DNA of 64,000 bases from Desulfomonile tiedjei. Lineage in GTDB: Bacteria; Desulfobacterota; Desulfomonilia; Desulfomonilales; Desulfomonilaceae. Location: positions 1 through 64,000 of the forward strand of contig JACRDF010000040.1 of assembly GCA_016212925.1 (NCBI GenBank), read 5' to 3'. Made by a program: the position numbers and the translations under genes. Shown here piece after piece: positions 1 to 8,808 of the stretch (its first letter is position 1; each line of letters starts with the position of its first letter). A model generated the notes under the pieces. It made no database searches. It saw nothing but the letters and a program-made list of their open reading frames with translations, and was not told the origin of the DNA.

Positions 1-18
1 AATAATAATATCCGGGGA

Positions 19-66
19 GGGCGTTTTTGCAAAAACGCCCTCCCCGCACCCCTCCCCAAAAACTCC
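19..66. repeat. Palindromic repeat, family A (copy 1)
   Basis: A hairpin of G-rich and C-rich arms around a short T/A core, followed by the C-rich tail and an AAAAACT end. The same layout recurs at 282-340, 6591-6645, 6707-6763, 11474-11532, 13062-13122 and 60092-60160, in both orientations. No coding role is seen. Confidence 0.7.
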
Positions 67-281
67 CGTATCATGGGATGTTAGGTCGACCGGTCTTGCA
101 AGAGGTAGGCCCTCGGGTAACAAAAGTCACGGTTGGGGTTGATTTTGACTCGGGCACGGACCTGGCAAAACCCAAGTCCGTGGCACCCAACAGCGGCTTT
201 GCCGTGTCCCGATTACTTGCGTGGGGCCGGAACTGGTGAAGGTTATTGTCGAAGTCTCGTAATCGACCTCAACAGATATGA

Positions 282-340
282 AAGTTTTTTGAAGGGGGGT
301 GCGGGGGGAAACTTTTGTTCACAAAAGTTTCCCCCCGCAT
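282..340. repeat. Palindromic repeat, family A (copy 2)
   Basis: An AAGTTTTTTGAAGGGGGG lead is followed by an almost perfect hairpin of about 19 bp (TGCGGGGGGAAACTTTTG with its complement). It lies about 60 bp beyond the stop of the leftward phospholipase D-like gene, so it may mark or end that transcript. Confidence 0.8.
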
Positions 341-349
341 ATTCTCCTC

Positions 350-396
350 TCCACTCTTCTTCTCCTCCTCCTCCTCCTTCTCCTTCTCCCGTCTCA
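350..396. repeat. Polypyrimidine (CTC/CTT) microsatellite
   Basis: About 45 bases of almost pure C and T with CTC and CTT units, between repeat A copy 2 and the 3' end of the phospholipase D-like gene. On the gene's strand it is a purine (GAG/AAG) tract just after the stop codon. Confidence 0.6.
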
Positions 397-400
397 CCTG

Positions 401-922
401 CTACGCAGGTGGAGCGGGGCAGAGTTCACGGCGGTCGCAGGATGTGCAGTGGGCTCCCATCCAGACGTAGTCGAAGTAATCCACGAATGGTTCGGTTTCT
501 TCTTCTCCTTCGAACAGGAAGGCTATTTCGAAATTCCTTTTGGCCTTGCCCTTTGCTCCGATTCCTGCGCCGGTGAGGTTGGGGCTCCCGACAAGGGCTA
601 CTTGCCCGTCAACGATGAAGATCTTGGCGTGCATGCGAATGCACTGAAGGAATTCAACACCTGCGCTAAGCTGCCCTTTCGTGTCGAGTTGCTCGTACCG
701 CTCGCGGAATGGCCCGGAAGGAAGTTCCGCGTGAATTATGCGGAAAGACACCCCGCGATTCACGAGTATAGCCATCAAATCTACGAATGATATAAACTTG
801 TTACGATAACGAAGGCCGGTACCTTTTATGTTTGCCGTCGCAATCCAGACGAAGCGTTGAGCCCTCACCAGCATGGTCTCAGTGAACTCTTCATAAATTT
901 CTCGATCCCGGAGAATTCTCAT
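401..922 (-). CDS. Single-HKD phospholipase D-like protein (Nuc-type)
   Basis: A 173-residue protein with one phospholipase D signature: H98, K100, D105 then G-S-P-N115. One HKD motif and this length fit the Nuc/BfiI-like branch of the superfamily, where two chains make one active site; many of these cut nucleic acids, others lipids. No signal peptide or membrane segment is seen, so a cytoplasmic nuclease-like role is my inference. The C-terminus carries a small cysteine cluster (HCTSCDRRELC) that could bind a metal. The upstream gene at 1016-1309 is on the same strand, 93 bp away, and may share its promoter. The Shine-Dalgarno sequence before the start is weak, so the start is not certain. 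Confidence 0.7.
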   Translation of the reverse strand: MRILRDREIYEEFTETMLVRAQRFVWIATANIKGTGLRYRNKFISFVDLMAILVNRGVSFRIIHAELPSGPFRERYEQLDTKGQLSAGVEFLQCIRMHAKIFIVDGQVALVGSPNLTGAGIGAKGKAKRNFEIAFLFEGEEETEPFVDYFDYVWMGAHCTSCDRRELCPAPPA

Positions 923-1015
923 GGCGGCGCCTGCGAAGTTGGAGATCTTAAGGATGAAGCCTGTGAGAGAATATTGTTACAAAAAATGGTTCTCCCAACG
1001 GCTTCTCCGGCCTGT

Positions 1016-1309
1016 TCATGCCTGTTCCTCATATCTGACTGCTTTGGCCCATGCGCCCCTCTGTTCCAGGTCCTTGTCGAGTTCAAGGTCGGGCCTGGAC
1101 GCTGCCAGCAACTCCACGCCTTCTTGCTCAAGAATGAGGCGCCAGAGGGTCACAAGGCCTTTTTCCGCGAGTCTTTTCATGACCGCCTCTACGCGGGGCA
1201 GATCGTCATCCGAAAATTGCCCTCGCGGGTCCTTGAGAACAGCCCGCGTCGAAAACCAGCCCGGCTGTTCTATTCGGGCCAATACGATCTTCTCGATCTT
1301 TTCGTCCAT
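1016..1309 (-). CDS. Small hypothetical protein, winged-helix-like
   Basis: A 97-residue acidic protein with no motif I recognise. The run from about residue 12 to 65 (aromatic-rich helix, basic helix VEAVMKRLAEKGLVTLWRL, short hairpin) resembles a winged helix, a guess from amphipathic pattern only. The ATG at 1309 is preceded by AGGGGTG at a good distance and is preferred to the GTG one codon earlier. It lies upstream of the phospholipase D-like gene on the same strand and could be its regulator or partner. Confidence 0.5.
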   Translation of the reverse strand: MDEKIEKIVLARIEQPGWFSTRAVLKDPRGQFSDDDLPRVEAVMKRLAEKGLVTLWRLILEQEGVELLAASRPDLELDKDLEQRGAWAKAVRYEEQA

Positions 1310-1625
1310 CACTCACCCCTTTCGGGAACCGCTTTACCACTAATGCACGCGACTTGGAACCTGAATATTCATAGGGTTAAGTGCACTGGTGTCCCAGTAC
1401 TACTCAATTAGTGATTGTCCGCGGCGGTGGCAACATTGCTCCATGCTCTCTTAGATCTCAATAACGCGAACGCCACCATGGGGACGCGGCAGGATTTCCA
1501 GCGAGGTTTGCCGAACGAGCGGGTGTGAAACGGGGTGTCTTCTAACTGAGGCTCTTGACACCCCTTGAGGACGATGATAGCGAGACTAACAATTAACCCT
1601 GGAATGACCGGCAGTGAGGACGGCA
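1310..1625. other. Intergenic region between divergent genes
   Basis: About 315 bases between the leftward 97-residue gene and the rightward SGNH hydrolase. It must hold both promoters, but I see no convincing -35/-10 pair, repeat or small gene. Confidence 0.4.
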
Positions 1626-2885
1626 ATGGGCCGCATCAGAAGAATGCTGGGGTCGCTAGGCAACTTTTACGGCGTTTTCGCGGTAATTTGCCTGAATTCT
1701 TTGCTACTTTTCGTGTTGATCAATCTGGTTGCCCAAGCCGCCTTGGACGTAAGAACATATTTCCAAAAAAGGGCCGCGATGCAAGGAACTCCCTGGGCAT
1801 ACAGAGGATTTCACGAATCCTTAACCGCTCTCCACCCGGGCATGACCAAGGAACAGATTAGCAGGCTTATCGCGGAGACGAGAAGGCTTACCCAAGGTTA
1901 TGATTGCTACACCCAGTTCAAGGAAAACCCCTGTGCAGGCGAATACGTTAAGGTAGACGCGCGCGGGTTCCGACCAATAGGGAATCAAAAGCCTTGGCCT
2001 CCTCCGGACGGGGAATTCATAGTCTTTGTCTTTGGTGGTTCAACAACTTTTGGGTATGGAGTAGCGGACGACTCTACAATTGCGTCGCACTTCCAAGAGC
2101 TGCTGGCGGCCCGTTACGGTGTTTCGGCAAGCGTATACAATTTTGGACGAGGAAGTTACTTTTCTGTGCAGGAAAGACTGCTCTTTGAGAAGTTGCTACT
2201 CGCTGGATTTGTGCCGAATATGGCAATATTTATCGACGGCTTGAACGATCTGACGCTATACGACGGCGAGCCGGCCCGTACCGGAGATCTGAAGAAATTG
2301 ATGGAGGAAGGCGAGGTGCCTTTGGACCGAAAGGTTATGCGGGCACTCCCGGTGGTGCGGGCCTGGGAGGCAATATCACCGTGGAGTGAAAGCAACAAGC
2401 CCACCAAGCTCCAAGAGTCCTTCCGGCGGGCATCCCCGGACCAGCGAGTCAAGCTCCTTCAAAACGTCGTGGACCGTTACCGAATAAACAAACGGATTAC
2501 TGAGGCCATTGCCGGAGAGTTCCAGGTTGTTCCGGTCTTTGTTTGGCAGCCGGTACCGGTCTACAAGTACGACGCGCAGTACAACGTGTTTGGGAAGTTC
2601 GATTACGAGGCGGACCTTCCTTGGCTCAAACCCGGATACACGTTGATGGCTAGCGAAATTAAGGCCCATCCTCTTGGCCCGAATTTCATCTGGTCCGCGG
2701 ACATTCAAGAGACTCTGCAAAAGCCTCTGTATGTCGACGCGGTACACTACAGCAGTGAGATGTCCAAAATCTTAGGGGGGCACATTCTCGATGCAATCAT
2801 TGACCGCGGGCTTGGTGCCAAGTTCTACTCCGCGAAGCCTCTTTCGCAGAGTGGTGAAGGCCACCACTTGGCAGCCGAATTCTAA
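1626..2885 (+). CDS. Membrane-anchored SGNH/GDSL-type hydrolase
   Basis: A 419-residue protein with one N-terminal membrane segment (about residues 15-40) and a periplasmic SGNH-like domain. The nucleophile block is GGSTTFGYG (Ser about 139). A DGLND block and a late DAVHYS block (Asp-x-x-His) match the other conserved positions of the fold. Such proteins act as esterases or acetyl-transferring partners on cell-surface glycans. The ATG at 1626 has GAGGA five bases upstream and is preferred to GTG 1614. The stop codon overlaps that of the convergent glycosyltransferase by two bases, which suggests, but does not prove, a shared envelope-glycan role. Confidence 0.7.
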   Translation: MGRIRRMLGSLGNFYGVFAVICLNSLLLFVLINLVAQAALDVRTYFQKRAAMQGTPWAYRGFHESLTALHPGMTKEQISRLIAETRRLTQGYDCYTQFKENPCAGEYVKVDARGFRPIGNQKPWPPPDGEFIVFVFGGSTTFGYGVADDSTIASHFQELLAARYGVSASVYNFGRGSYFSVQERLLFEKLLLAGFVPNMAIFIDGLNDLTLYDGEPARTGDLKKLMEEGEVPLDRKVMRALPVVRAWEAISPWSESNKPTKLQESFRRASPDQRVKLLQNVVDRYRINKRITEAIAGEFQVVPVFVWQPVPVYKYDAQYNVFGKFDYEADLPWLKPGYTLMASEIKAHPLGPNFIWSADIQETLQKPLYVDAVHYSSEMSKILGGHILDAIIDRGLGAKFYSAKPLSQSGEGHHLAAEF

Positions 2886-4642
2886 CGCCCGCTGACTGCA
2901 ATCGGGACCGGCGGGTCCTTGGCCGAATCCTCAGCCAAATGGGCTCTCAGCGGTTTGGCATTTTGGGTGAACACATAAAAGTCCTTGGTACCCGGAACCA
3001 GGTTCCAACCTTCGTCACTGAGCTTGGCAAAGTCTTTTCCTTTGGCCACTACTGCACTTACCCCTGCCGATTTCAGCTTGTCTAAAGCGACTTCCCTCTC
3101 TTCGCGAGTAACAGACAACATTTCTTCGTTATTGGTAATTTCGCCGACGATCTTCACCCCGGCCATTCGACCCCAATAGGAAGCGGGAAAAGCTACCACA
3201 GCCACCTGGGACCCAGCCGGCAACCCTTGACCATTCAGATAGTCTTTCACCGCGACCAGGTGAAAAAAAGTCTCTTTGTACGAAGGTTTTTCAGGGTTAG
3301 GGACCAGGCTCCTGACGCTCTGATCGTGCACCGTAGTCACTGTCAGTCCGAGCAGCAGGGCGAGCAACATCAACGCGGAGGCCATACATTGGAGCCTTGA
3401 GGCGACATTTCCCTCACGGTACCTTGCACAAAGGATAGTGCCCATAAACACAAGGAATATGAATGGGGCCACATATCGCATCTCCACATGTATGAAGCTG
3501 TACATCAGGATGCCGATCACTGCCGGCAGAGCCAAACACAAAGGAACGGAAAGTGGCCGTATCCGTCCTATCCTCAGCGAGCCGAAGTGGATATTGCAGG
3601 CGACCCACAGGAGCATTGCCACGATGAGACAAGGCCGGTCCCAACAGATCTGGCCAATGTGCTCCACAAGACGATTGGCAAGCATTCCGGGATCGAAGAG
3701 CGGCTCTATTCCTATCTTCCAATAGCTGGGGTCAAAGGTAGCCGGCCTCGTGGAATTCTTGAAAGGGCTGTCTTGGTACAGAAGTATTTCAGGTCTCGCG
3801 GTCAATAAGGCCGGCGTATGAGCGCTCTCGCCTTGACCCTTGATATAGAGGCCGTAGTTCAGTCTGCCTGTTTCGCCGTACGATGGCCGCCCCGCCTTAT
3901 ATGACAGGGCAACCAGCCAGGGCGAAGCAACCAAGATCATGATTACGGCAGCAAGTGCAATTCTTGGGAGAGCTTTCTTTAGTGACCCGGCGGTCAAGGC
4001 TGCCGTCGCGAAGAAAAAGACCGAAAACGGAAAAAAAAACGTCTTGAATAGATACGCCAGTCCCGTTGAAAGTCCTAACAAAACGAAGGTTACGTACCTA
4101 TCAGGGTCTTCTTTGATCCGGAGAATGATGGCCATTGTCACCAAAACGAATGCAAAAACGGCCATGTCCGGAGCGATCGTCCGGGGGCGGACCCAGTTAA
4201 GAGCACAGAATAAGAACATACTGTACGTCAGAGCCATGATCATGGCCCAAGGCAGGGGAGCAACCCCCCCCTCGACAAACCTCGCGTAATGTCTTTTCGC
4301 TGATGTCAGTAAGAGATCGCAGGCCCACATTGCAAATATCAGGCAGCCGAAGTTTATGGCCTTCAGGAGAGGTATCTCGTTGATCTGATTCGTATTTAGA
4401 AGGATCTGTCCCAGTCCCAGGAGAGCGGCATAACCGGGACTGGCCGTCAAGTTGACGAAATCTCGCCAATTGCCGTACCGCAGCGCCTCCCCCATTTCTA
4501 TGTAATTGATAGCGTCGCCGTTGATGAAGTGCCGGGTGGTATAGGTAAGGATGCCTCCCAAAAGGACCCCGAGAACCCAGAAAATTACGCGAGTCCTTAT
4601 TTCCCATTTATCGGAAACGAGCATGTTCAGCGTAGTGCTCAT
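2882..4642 (-). CDS. Polytopic glycosyltransferase, GT39/ArnT-like (PMT family)
   Basis: A 586-residue integral membrane protein with roughly ten to twelve hydrophobic segments. The first periplasmic loop has GDAINYIEMG, an acidic D-x-x-x-Y region like that used by GT-C glycosyltransferases (PMT, ArnT, GT83) to handle polyprenyl-phosphate sugars. The last 130 residues form a soluble domain. The acceptor cannot be told from sequence. It is convergent with the SGNH hydrolase, their stop codons overlapping at 2882-2885. Confidence 0.65.
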   Translation of the reverse strand: MSTTLNMLVSDKWEIRTRVIFWVLGVLLGGILTYTTRHFINGDAINYIEMGEALRYGNWRDFVNLTASPGYAALLGLGQILLNTNQINEIPLLKAINFGCLIFAMWACDLLLTSAKRHYARFVEGGVAPLPWAMIMALTYSMFLFCALNWVRPRTIAPDMAVFAFVLVTMAIILRIKEDPDRYVTFVLLGLSTGLAYLFKTFFFPFSVFFFATAALTAGSLKKALPRIALAAVIMILVASPWLVALSYKAGRPSYGETGRLNYGLYIKGQGESAHTPALLTARPEILLYQDSPFKNSTRPATFDPSYWKIGIEPLFDPGMLANRLVEHIGQICWDRPCLIVAMLLWVACNIHFGSLRIGRIRPLSVPLCLALPAVIGILMYSFIHVEMRYVAPFIFLVFMGTILCARYREGNVASRLQCMASALMLLALLLGLTVTTVHDQSVRSLVPNPEKPSYKETFFHLVAVKDYLNGQGLPAGSQVAVVAFPASYWGRMAGVKIVGEITNNEEMLSVTREEREVALDKLKSAGVSAVVAKGKDFAKLSDEGWNLVPGTKDFYVFTQNAKPLRAHLAEDSAKDPPVPIAVSGR

Positions 4643-4913
4643 CAGGGGCTTCCCAGCATACGAGTGTCGGCAGCCTACAACCGCTGTTCAATAATCGTCG
4701 GCAAGGTCGAGAAAGTGAAAACAAGTCCAAAGCGGCCGCGCAATTGCCAAGAATCCGAAATAACGCGAATAATGAGATCTTTCTTGCCGAGAATTAACAA
4801 ATAATAGCAAAAATACCGAGAAAAGTCAAAGACTTCTCCTCAGCGCAGGTAAGTATTCAGTAACGGGAAGGAACAAGGCAGGGTCTTCTCGCCGAGCCTT
4901 GAGGATTCCATTC

Positions 4914-4996
4914 AAAATCCCCCTCAGTCCTCCTTTATAAAAGGGGGAGAAAGCCACTCCCACCCCCCTTGGTAAAGGGGGGCAGGGGGGATTTTT
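4914..4996. repeat. Dispersed palindromic repeat (AAATCCCCCT...AGGGGGGATTT type)
   Basis: AAAATCCCCC at the left and GGGGGGATTTTT at the right form the outer arms; inside are CCTTTATAAAAGG and a second CCCCCTTGGTAAAGGGG hairpin. From memory, elements of this design are common between genes in many environmental proteobacterial genomes. It lies upstream of the rnf promoter candidate. Confidence 0.7.
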
Positions 4997-5035
4997 CCGC
5001 GTACCTAAAGGGTTACAACCCCGGGGAAGAAATTC

Positions 5036-5064
5036 TTGACACCGGGCCATCTCAATATTATTCT
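5036..5064 (+). promoter_or_regulatory. Candidate sigma-70 promoter of the rnf operon
   Basis: TTGACA (5036-5041), a 17-base spacer, then TATTCT (5059-5064), a four-of-six match to the -10 consensus. It would give a leader of roughly 185 bases before rnfC. Confidence 0.4.
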
Positions 5065-5256
5065 ACTCCTTCGTATCATTGTTCGGCAATGATGACGGTG
5101 TACGGCCCTCCAGGGCTCTCGGAGAGAGCTTTTTAATACAATCCGACAGAGCTGATCGTGCAGGTGACGGAGGTGAAGTGCCCGCCAGGGGAGCCCAAAG
5201 ACATCTCCCGGCAACAGCTGTTTCCCGAGCCCGCACGACGCTGATAAAGAGGAATC

Positions 5257-6582
5257 ATGGCAGGATCCACTTTTCCCAAAGGCGGGGTACATCCCGAAGA
5301 GCACAAAGAACTGACCGAGCACCTTGCGATAGAGGAAATGCCTGCGCCCGCAGAGGTTGTTTTACCGCTGTCCATGCATTTCGGCGCTCCGGCCAAACCT
5401 GTCGTCAAGAAGAAACAGGAAGTGCAGGAGGGCGAGGTCATCGCCACCGTGGAAAAAGCGCTCGGCGCCACTATCCATAGCAGTGTGACAGGTGTCGTGA
5501 AGGCAATCGAGCCAAGGCCTCATCCGACCATGGTAAGGTGCGAGGCTGTGGTCATCGAGACCAATCCCGAAGCGCCCCCCCGCAAGTATGAACCCGAAGA
5601 CTGGCGTAAGCTGACCGGGGAGCAGCTCCTGGCAAGGGTCAAGGACGCGGGAATAGTCGGGCTGGGCGGTGCGGGATTCCCGACCCATGTGAAATTGTCA
5701 CCACCACCGACGGCCAAGGTCGATACTCTCGTCCTTAATGGCGCTGAATGCGAGCCTTATCTGACCACCGATCACCGCATCATGCTGGAACAGCCGGAAA
5801 AAGTGGTCGAAGGGGTACAGATACTTCTTAAGGTATTGGGGATCAAACGCGGGATCATAGGGATCGAACTGAACAAGCCCGACGCGATCAATGCCATGAA
5901 CAAGGCGGCTCAGAAGTCCTCAGGATCCGATGGCGCAACCGTCCAGGTCCAGGGGATGGTGGTCAAATATCCGCAAGGTTCGGAAAAGCAGCTAATATAT
6001 TCGCTTACACAGAGGTCGGTGCCTGGTGGAGGTCTTCCCTTCGATGTAGGCGTGATCGTGCAGAATATCTCTACAGCGTTGGCGATTTACGAGGCAGCGA
6101 CTTTGAACAAACCGCTGTACGAAAAAATCGCCACGTTTTCCGGACGAGCGATCAAGCGGCAGGCAAACCTAAAAGTAAAGGTCGGCACACTCCTGTCCGA
6201 CGTAGTGGCCTATCTCGGAGGAACGACCGACGACCTCCTCAAAATAGTGTCGGGTGGTCCGATGATGGGCTTTGCCGTGTCCAATATCGACGTACCTGTG
6301 GTGAAGACCACGTCGGGCGTCCTCTTTTTGAACAAGGACGAGACGGACACCGATACCTTCGGCCCCTGCATTCACTGCGGGTGGTGCCTGGAGGCCTGCC
6401 CCATGGGCCTTTTGCCTAAGGAAGTGGCAATCTATGTGGAAGCAGGTAAGGGACATTTGACCGAGAAGTTCGGTGTTTTTGAATGCTTCGAGTGCGGTTG
6501 CTGTGCTTATGTATGCCCTGCAAAGCGCCCGCTGGTCCAATTTGCCAGGCTGGCCAAAATAGCGATTAAGAAACACGGGTAA
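5257..6582 (+). CDS. rnfC: Electron transport complex subunit RnfC
   Basis: 441 residues, the peripheral iron-sulfur/flavin subunit of the Rnf complex, which couples ferredoxin:NAD+ electron transfer to an ion gradient. The N-terminal GGVHPEEHKELTEH is the typical RnfC start. A glycine-rich nucleotide-binding region follows (GLGGAGFPTHVKL, about residues 133-145). Two 4Fe-4S motifs end the protein: CIHCGWCLEACP and CFECGCCAYVCP. An AAGAGGAA ribosome site precedes the ATG. It is the first gene of an rnfC-D-G-E-A-B cluster. As the NADH-binding subunit it should sit on the cytoplasmic face. Confidence 0.95.
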   Translation: MAGSTFPKGGVHPEEHKELTEHLAIEEMPAPAEVVLPLSMHFGAPAKPVVKKKQEVQEGEVIATVEKALGATIHSSVTGVVKAIEPRPHPTMVRCEAVVIETNPEAPPRKYEPEDWRKLTGEQLLARVKDAGIVGLGGAGFPTHVKLSPPPTAKVDTLVLNGAECEPYLTTDHRIMLEQPEKVVEGVQILLKVLGIKRGIIGIELNKPDAINAMNKAAQKSSGSDGATVQVQGMVVKYPQGSEKQLIYSLTQRSVPGGGLPFDVGVIVQNISTALAIYEAATLNKPLYEKIATFSGRAIKRQANLKVKVGTLLSDVVAYLGGTTDDLLKIVSGGPMMGFAVSNIDVPVVKTTSGVLFLNKDETDTDTFGPCIHCGWCLEACPMGLLPKEVAIYVEAGKGHLTEKFGVFECFECGCCAYVCPAKRPLVQFARLAKIAIKKHG

Positions 6583-6590
6583 CGGCCAGG

Positions 6591-6763
6591 CGGGGAGAAC
6601 CTTTTTGTAAAAAGGTCCCTCCCCGCACCCCTCTCCAAAAACTTCTATAGTCTGTTCGCTGGGTAGCTTCCGCTGCCGGCGGATGCTACCCAGCGGGCAA
6701 GATATGGAGTTTTTTGAAGGGGGCACGGGGGAAACTTTTTTACACAAAAAAGTTTCCCTCGGA
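6591..6763. repeat. Two inverted family A repeats around a hairpin, inside the rnf operon
   Basis: Copy 3 (6591-6645) starts 8 bases after the rnfC stop; copy 4 (6707-6763) lies in the opposite orientation. Between them CGCTGGGTAGC and GCTACCCAGCG make an 11-bp hairpin (about 6658-6695). The composite could fold into a large RNA structure that weakens read-through from rnfC to rnfD. Confidence 0.75.
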
Positions 6764-7861
6764 TCTGATTTTTATTCCGGGGAGGATGGAAAGATAGAAA
6801 CACTAGAGCAAAGAGATCGAGGTATAGAACCTCAATGGGCTGTTTCTGTATCTCCCCATATACGAATGGGGAAAACCACATCGGGGATCATGTGGACCGT
6901 GTCCGCGTCGTTGATTCCCGTAATGTTGCTGTCAATCTACAACTTCGGCTTGCGCGGGCTCATCATAACGTTGATAAGTGTGATTTCCTGCGTTGTCGTC
7001 GAAGCGATTTGCCAGAAGGCTATGGGAAGGCCCATCGCGGTCGCTGACGGCAGCGCGGTGCTGACCGGTATTCTCATGGCCTTTGTTATACCCCCGGGAG
7101 TCCCGTATTGGCTGCCGGCTGTAGGTGCTGTCGCTGCTATCTTCATCAATAAAGAGCTTATGGGAGGCCTGGGATTCAATGTCTGGAACCCCGCGTTGGT
7201 GGGACGGGCGTTTCTCATGGCTGCCTTTCCCGTGGCAATGACTGCCGCGTGGGTCCCTTCTGTGGACTGGTCCAAATCGGCCCTAAACGTTTACCTGGCT
7301 CCGGGGGCCTTGGACGCGGTTTCCACTGCTACACCTCTTTATATTTTGAAGCATTACGGCCTCGGCGCGTTGACCGAGAAGTTCGGTGGGCTCACCACCA
7401 TATACCGGGATTTCTTTGTCGGCTTGAGACCCGGTTGCATCGGGGAGACATCTTCGGGTTTAATCCTTCTCGGCGGGCTATTCCTCATGGTCCGAGGCAT
7501 CATCACGTGGCATATTCCGGTTTCCACTATCGGCACGGTTGCTTTGCTCACCTGGATATTCGGCGGAGAGAGCTGGTTCACGGGTCAGCCGCTTGTGGCA
7601 GTCCTTTCCGGGGGACTCATGCTGGGGGCCTTTTACATGTGCACGGACTATGTGACTTCTCCCACCATGAAATCAGGGCAGATCGTGTTCGGCATGGGCG
7701 TTGGCCTTCTCACCGTGCTCATTCGCCTCAAGGGTGGATATCCGGAAGGGGTGGCGTACGCGATCCTGTTGATGAACTGCCTAACGCCGGCACTGGATGA
7801 ATGGTTCCAACCAAAGAGATTCGCACCTCCGAAGCAGGCGCCGGTCGCGGCTGTCAAGTAG
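6683..7861 (+). CDS. rnfD: Electron transport complex subunit RnfD
   Basis: Polytopic membrane subunit of Rnf that carries covalent FMN. The flavin-attachment motif is visible as STATPL in DAVSTATPLYIL. Family homology starts at SPHIRMGKTTSGIMW, around base 6851. Upstream in frame there is only ATG 6683, ATG 6704 (inside a family A repeat) and ATG 6866, which is already within the conserved part. No start has a good Shine-Dalgarno sequence, and no GTG, TTG or CTG with one is in frame. The coordinates give the longest frame; its first 50 or so residues are repeat-encoded and may not be translated. Function and order within the operon are clear; the start is not. Confidence 0.9.
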   Translation: MLPSGQDMEFFEGGTGETFLHKKVSLGSDFYSGEDGKIETLEQRDRGIEPQWAVSVSPHIRMGKTTSGIMWTVSASLIPVMLLSIYNFGLRGLIITLISVISCVVVEAICQKAMGRPIAVADGSAVLTGILMAFVIPPGVPYWLPAVGAVAAIFINKELMGGLGFNVWNPALVGRAFLMAAFPVAMTAAWVPSVDWSKSALNVYLAPGALDAVSTATPLYILKHYGLGALTEKFGGLTTIYRDFFVGLRPGCIGETSSGLILLGGLFLMVRGIITWHIPVSTIGTVALLTWIFGGESWFTGQPLVAVLSGGLMLGAFYMCTDYVTSPTMKSGQIVFGMGVGLLTVLIRLKGGYPEGVAYAILLMNCLTPALDEWFQPKRFAPPKQAPVAAVK

Positions 7862-7887
7862 GGGCTTTGGTCTAATAAGAGGGTTCA

Positions 7888-8796
7888 ATGAAAGAAATCA
7901 TCAAGATCACTTTCAGTCTGACGGTTATATGTATTGCTGCGGCTCTGATACTGGGCGCGGTGTTTGCAAAAACGGACCATGCCCGTAAGGAAATCAAGGA
8001 AGAACAAGACGCTGAAACAGATCGAGGTCTTATCGGCTTTGGGGCAGGGAAAAAGGTACCGGCAGACCTCAAGATCTATCCGGTTTACCGGTACGTTATA
8101 AAGGACGAGAAGGGCGCTACGGTACTAGGGTACCTCTTGCCCTTGAAAGATAAGGGCCAGGCCCTGCTTGAGATAGACCTTTCCGGCAAACCCCTAAAGG
8201 CTGTGCCGGTGCAGGGAGACGCCGTCCAGTTGGCGGACAGGGCCACAAGGGACAAGGCAGTCAGCGATGCCCTGGGAAAAGGGTCGCAGGCAACGTATGC
8301 AGAGACATTCAACATCGCGAATCTGGGTGACAAACGATTGGCGTACGTGATTCCGGGGAGCAGCCAGGGGTTCAAGGAACGCATCAAGCTCAAGGTTTCG
8401 TTGGAGCCGGAACTTACTGTTATGGGTGTGGCCATAGAGGAGTCCAAGGAAGACCCTGGCCTGGGTGATAAAATCAAAGAGGATTTCTTTAGGAATCAGT
8501 TCGTGGGCAAGACCCACGATCTCCTCAAAGAACTAAAAGTCATCAAGGAGCCTTTGCCCGCTGACTACCTTCCGGCGCTCGAACCTGAAAGGGCCAAGAA
8601 AGACAAGTTGACCCCTGAACAGGTCAAGGAAATCAAACAAAAGCATCTCAAGGATGACATATACGCTCTAACCGGCGCGACCATTTCAAGTCGAGCGGTG
8701 ACCGTCGGCGTAAAGGATACGGTCCGAAGGTTCACGTACAGGCTTGGGATCCTGAACGACGCCATCAAACAAGAAAAAATCCAGGTTGCCTTTTAG
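7888..8796 (+). CDS. rnfG: Electron transport complex subunit RnfG (FMN-binding)
   Basis: 302 residues: one N-terminal membrane anchor (about 8-28) and a periplasmic FMN-binding domain. ESKEDPGLGDKI matches the conserved E-x-P-G-L-G region, and the covalent FMN site is ALTGATISSRAV, whose Thr should be the phosphoester-linked residue. At about 300 residues it is longer than the roughly 200 usual for RnfG; the extra part lies around residues 210-245 and is charged (EPERAKKDKLTPEQ). It sits 26 bases after rnfD. Confidence 0.92.
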   Translation: MKEIIKITFSLTVICIAAALILGAVFAKTDHARKEIKEEQDAETDRGLIGFGAGKKVPADLKIYPVYRYVIKDEKGATVLGYLLPLKDKGQALLEIDLSGKPLKAVPVQGDAVQLADRATRDKAVSDALGKGSQATYAETFNIANLGDKRLAYVIPGSSQGFKERIKLKVSLEPELTVMGVAIEESKEDPGLGDKIKEDFFRNQFVGKTHDLLKELKVIKEPLPADYLPALEPERAKKDKLTPEQVKEIKQKHLKDDIYALTGATISSRAVTVGVKDTVRRFTYRLGILNDAIKQEKIQVAF

Positions 8797-8808
8797 CGGA
8801 GGTTTGGA

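Noticed and set aside
133-790. Rightward genes opposite the phospholipase D-like gene
   Set aside because: Proline/serine-rich translations with no motifs or ribosome sites, running through a microsatellite; shadows of the leftward gene.
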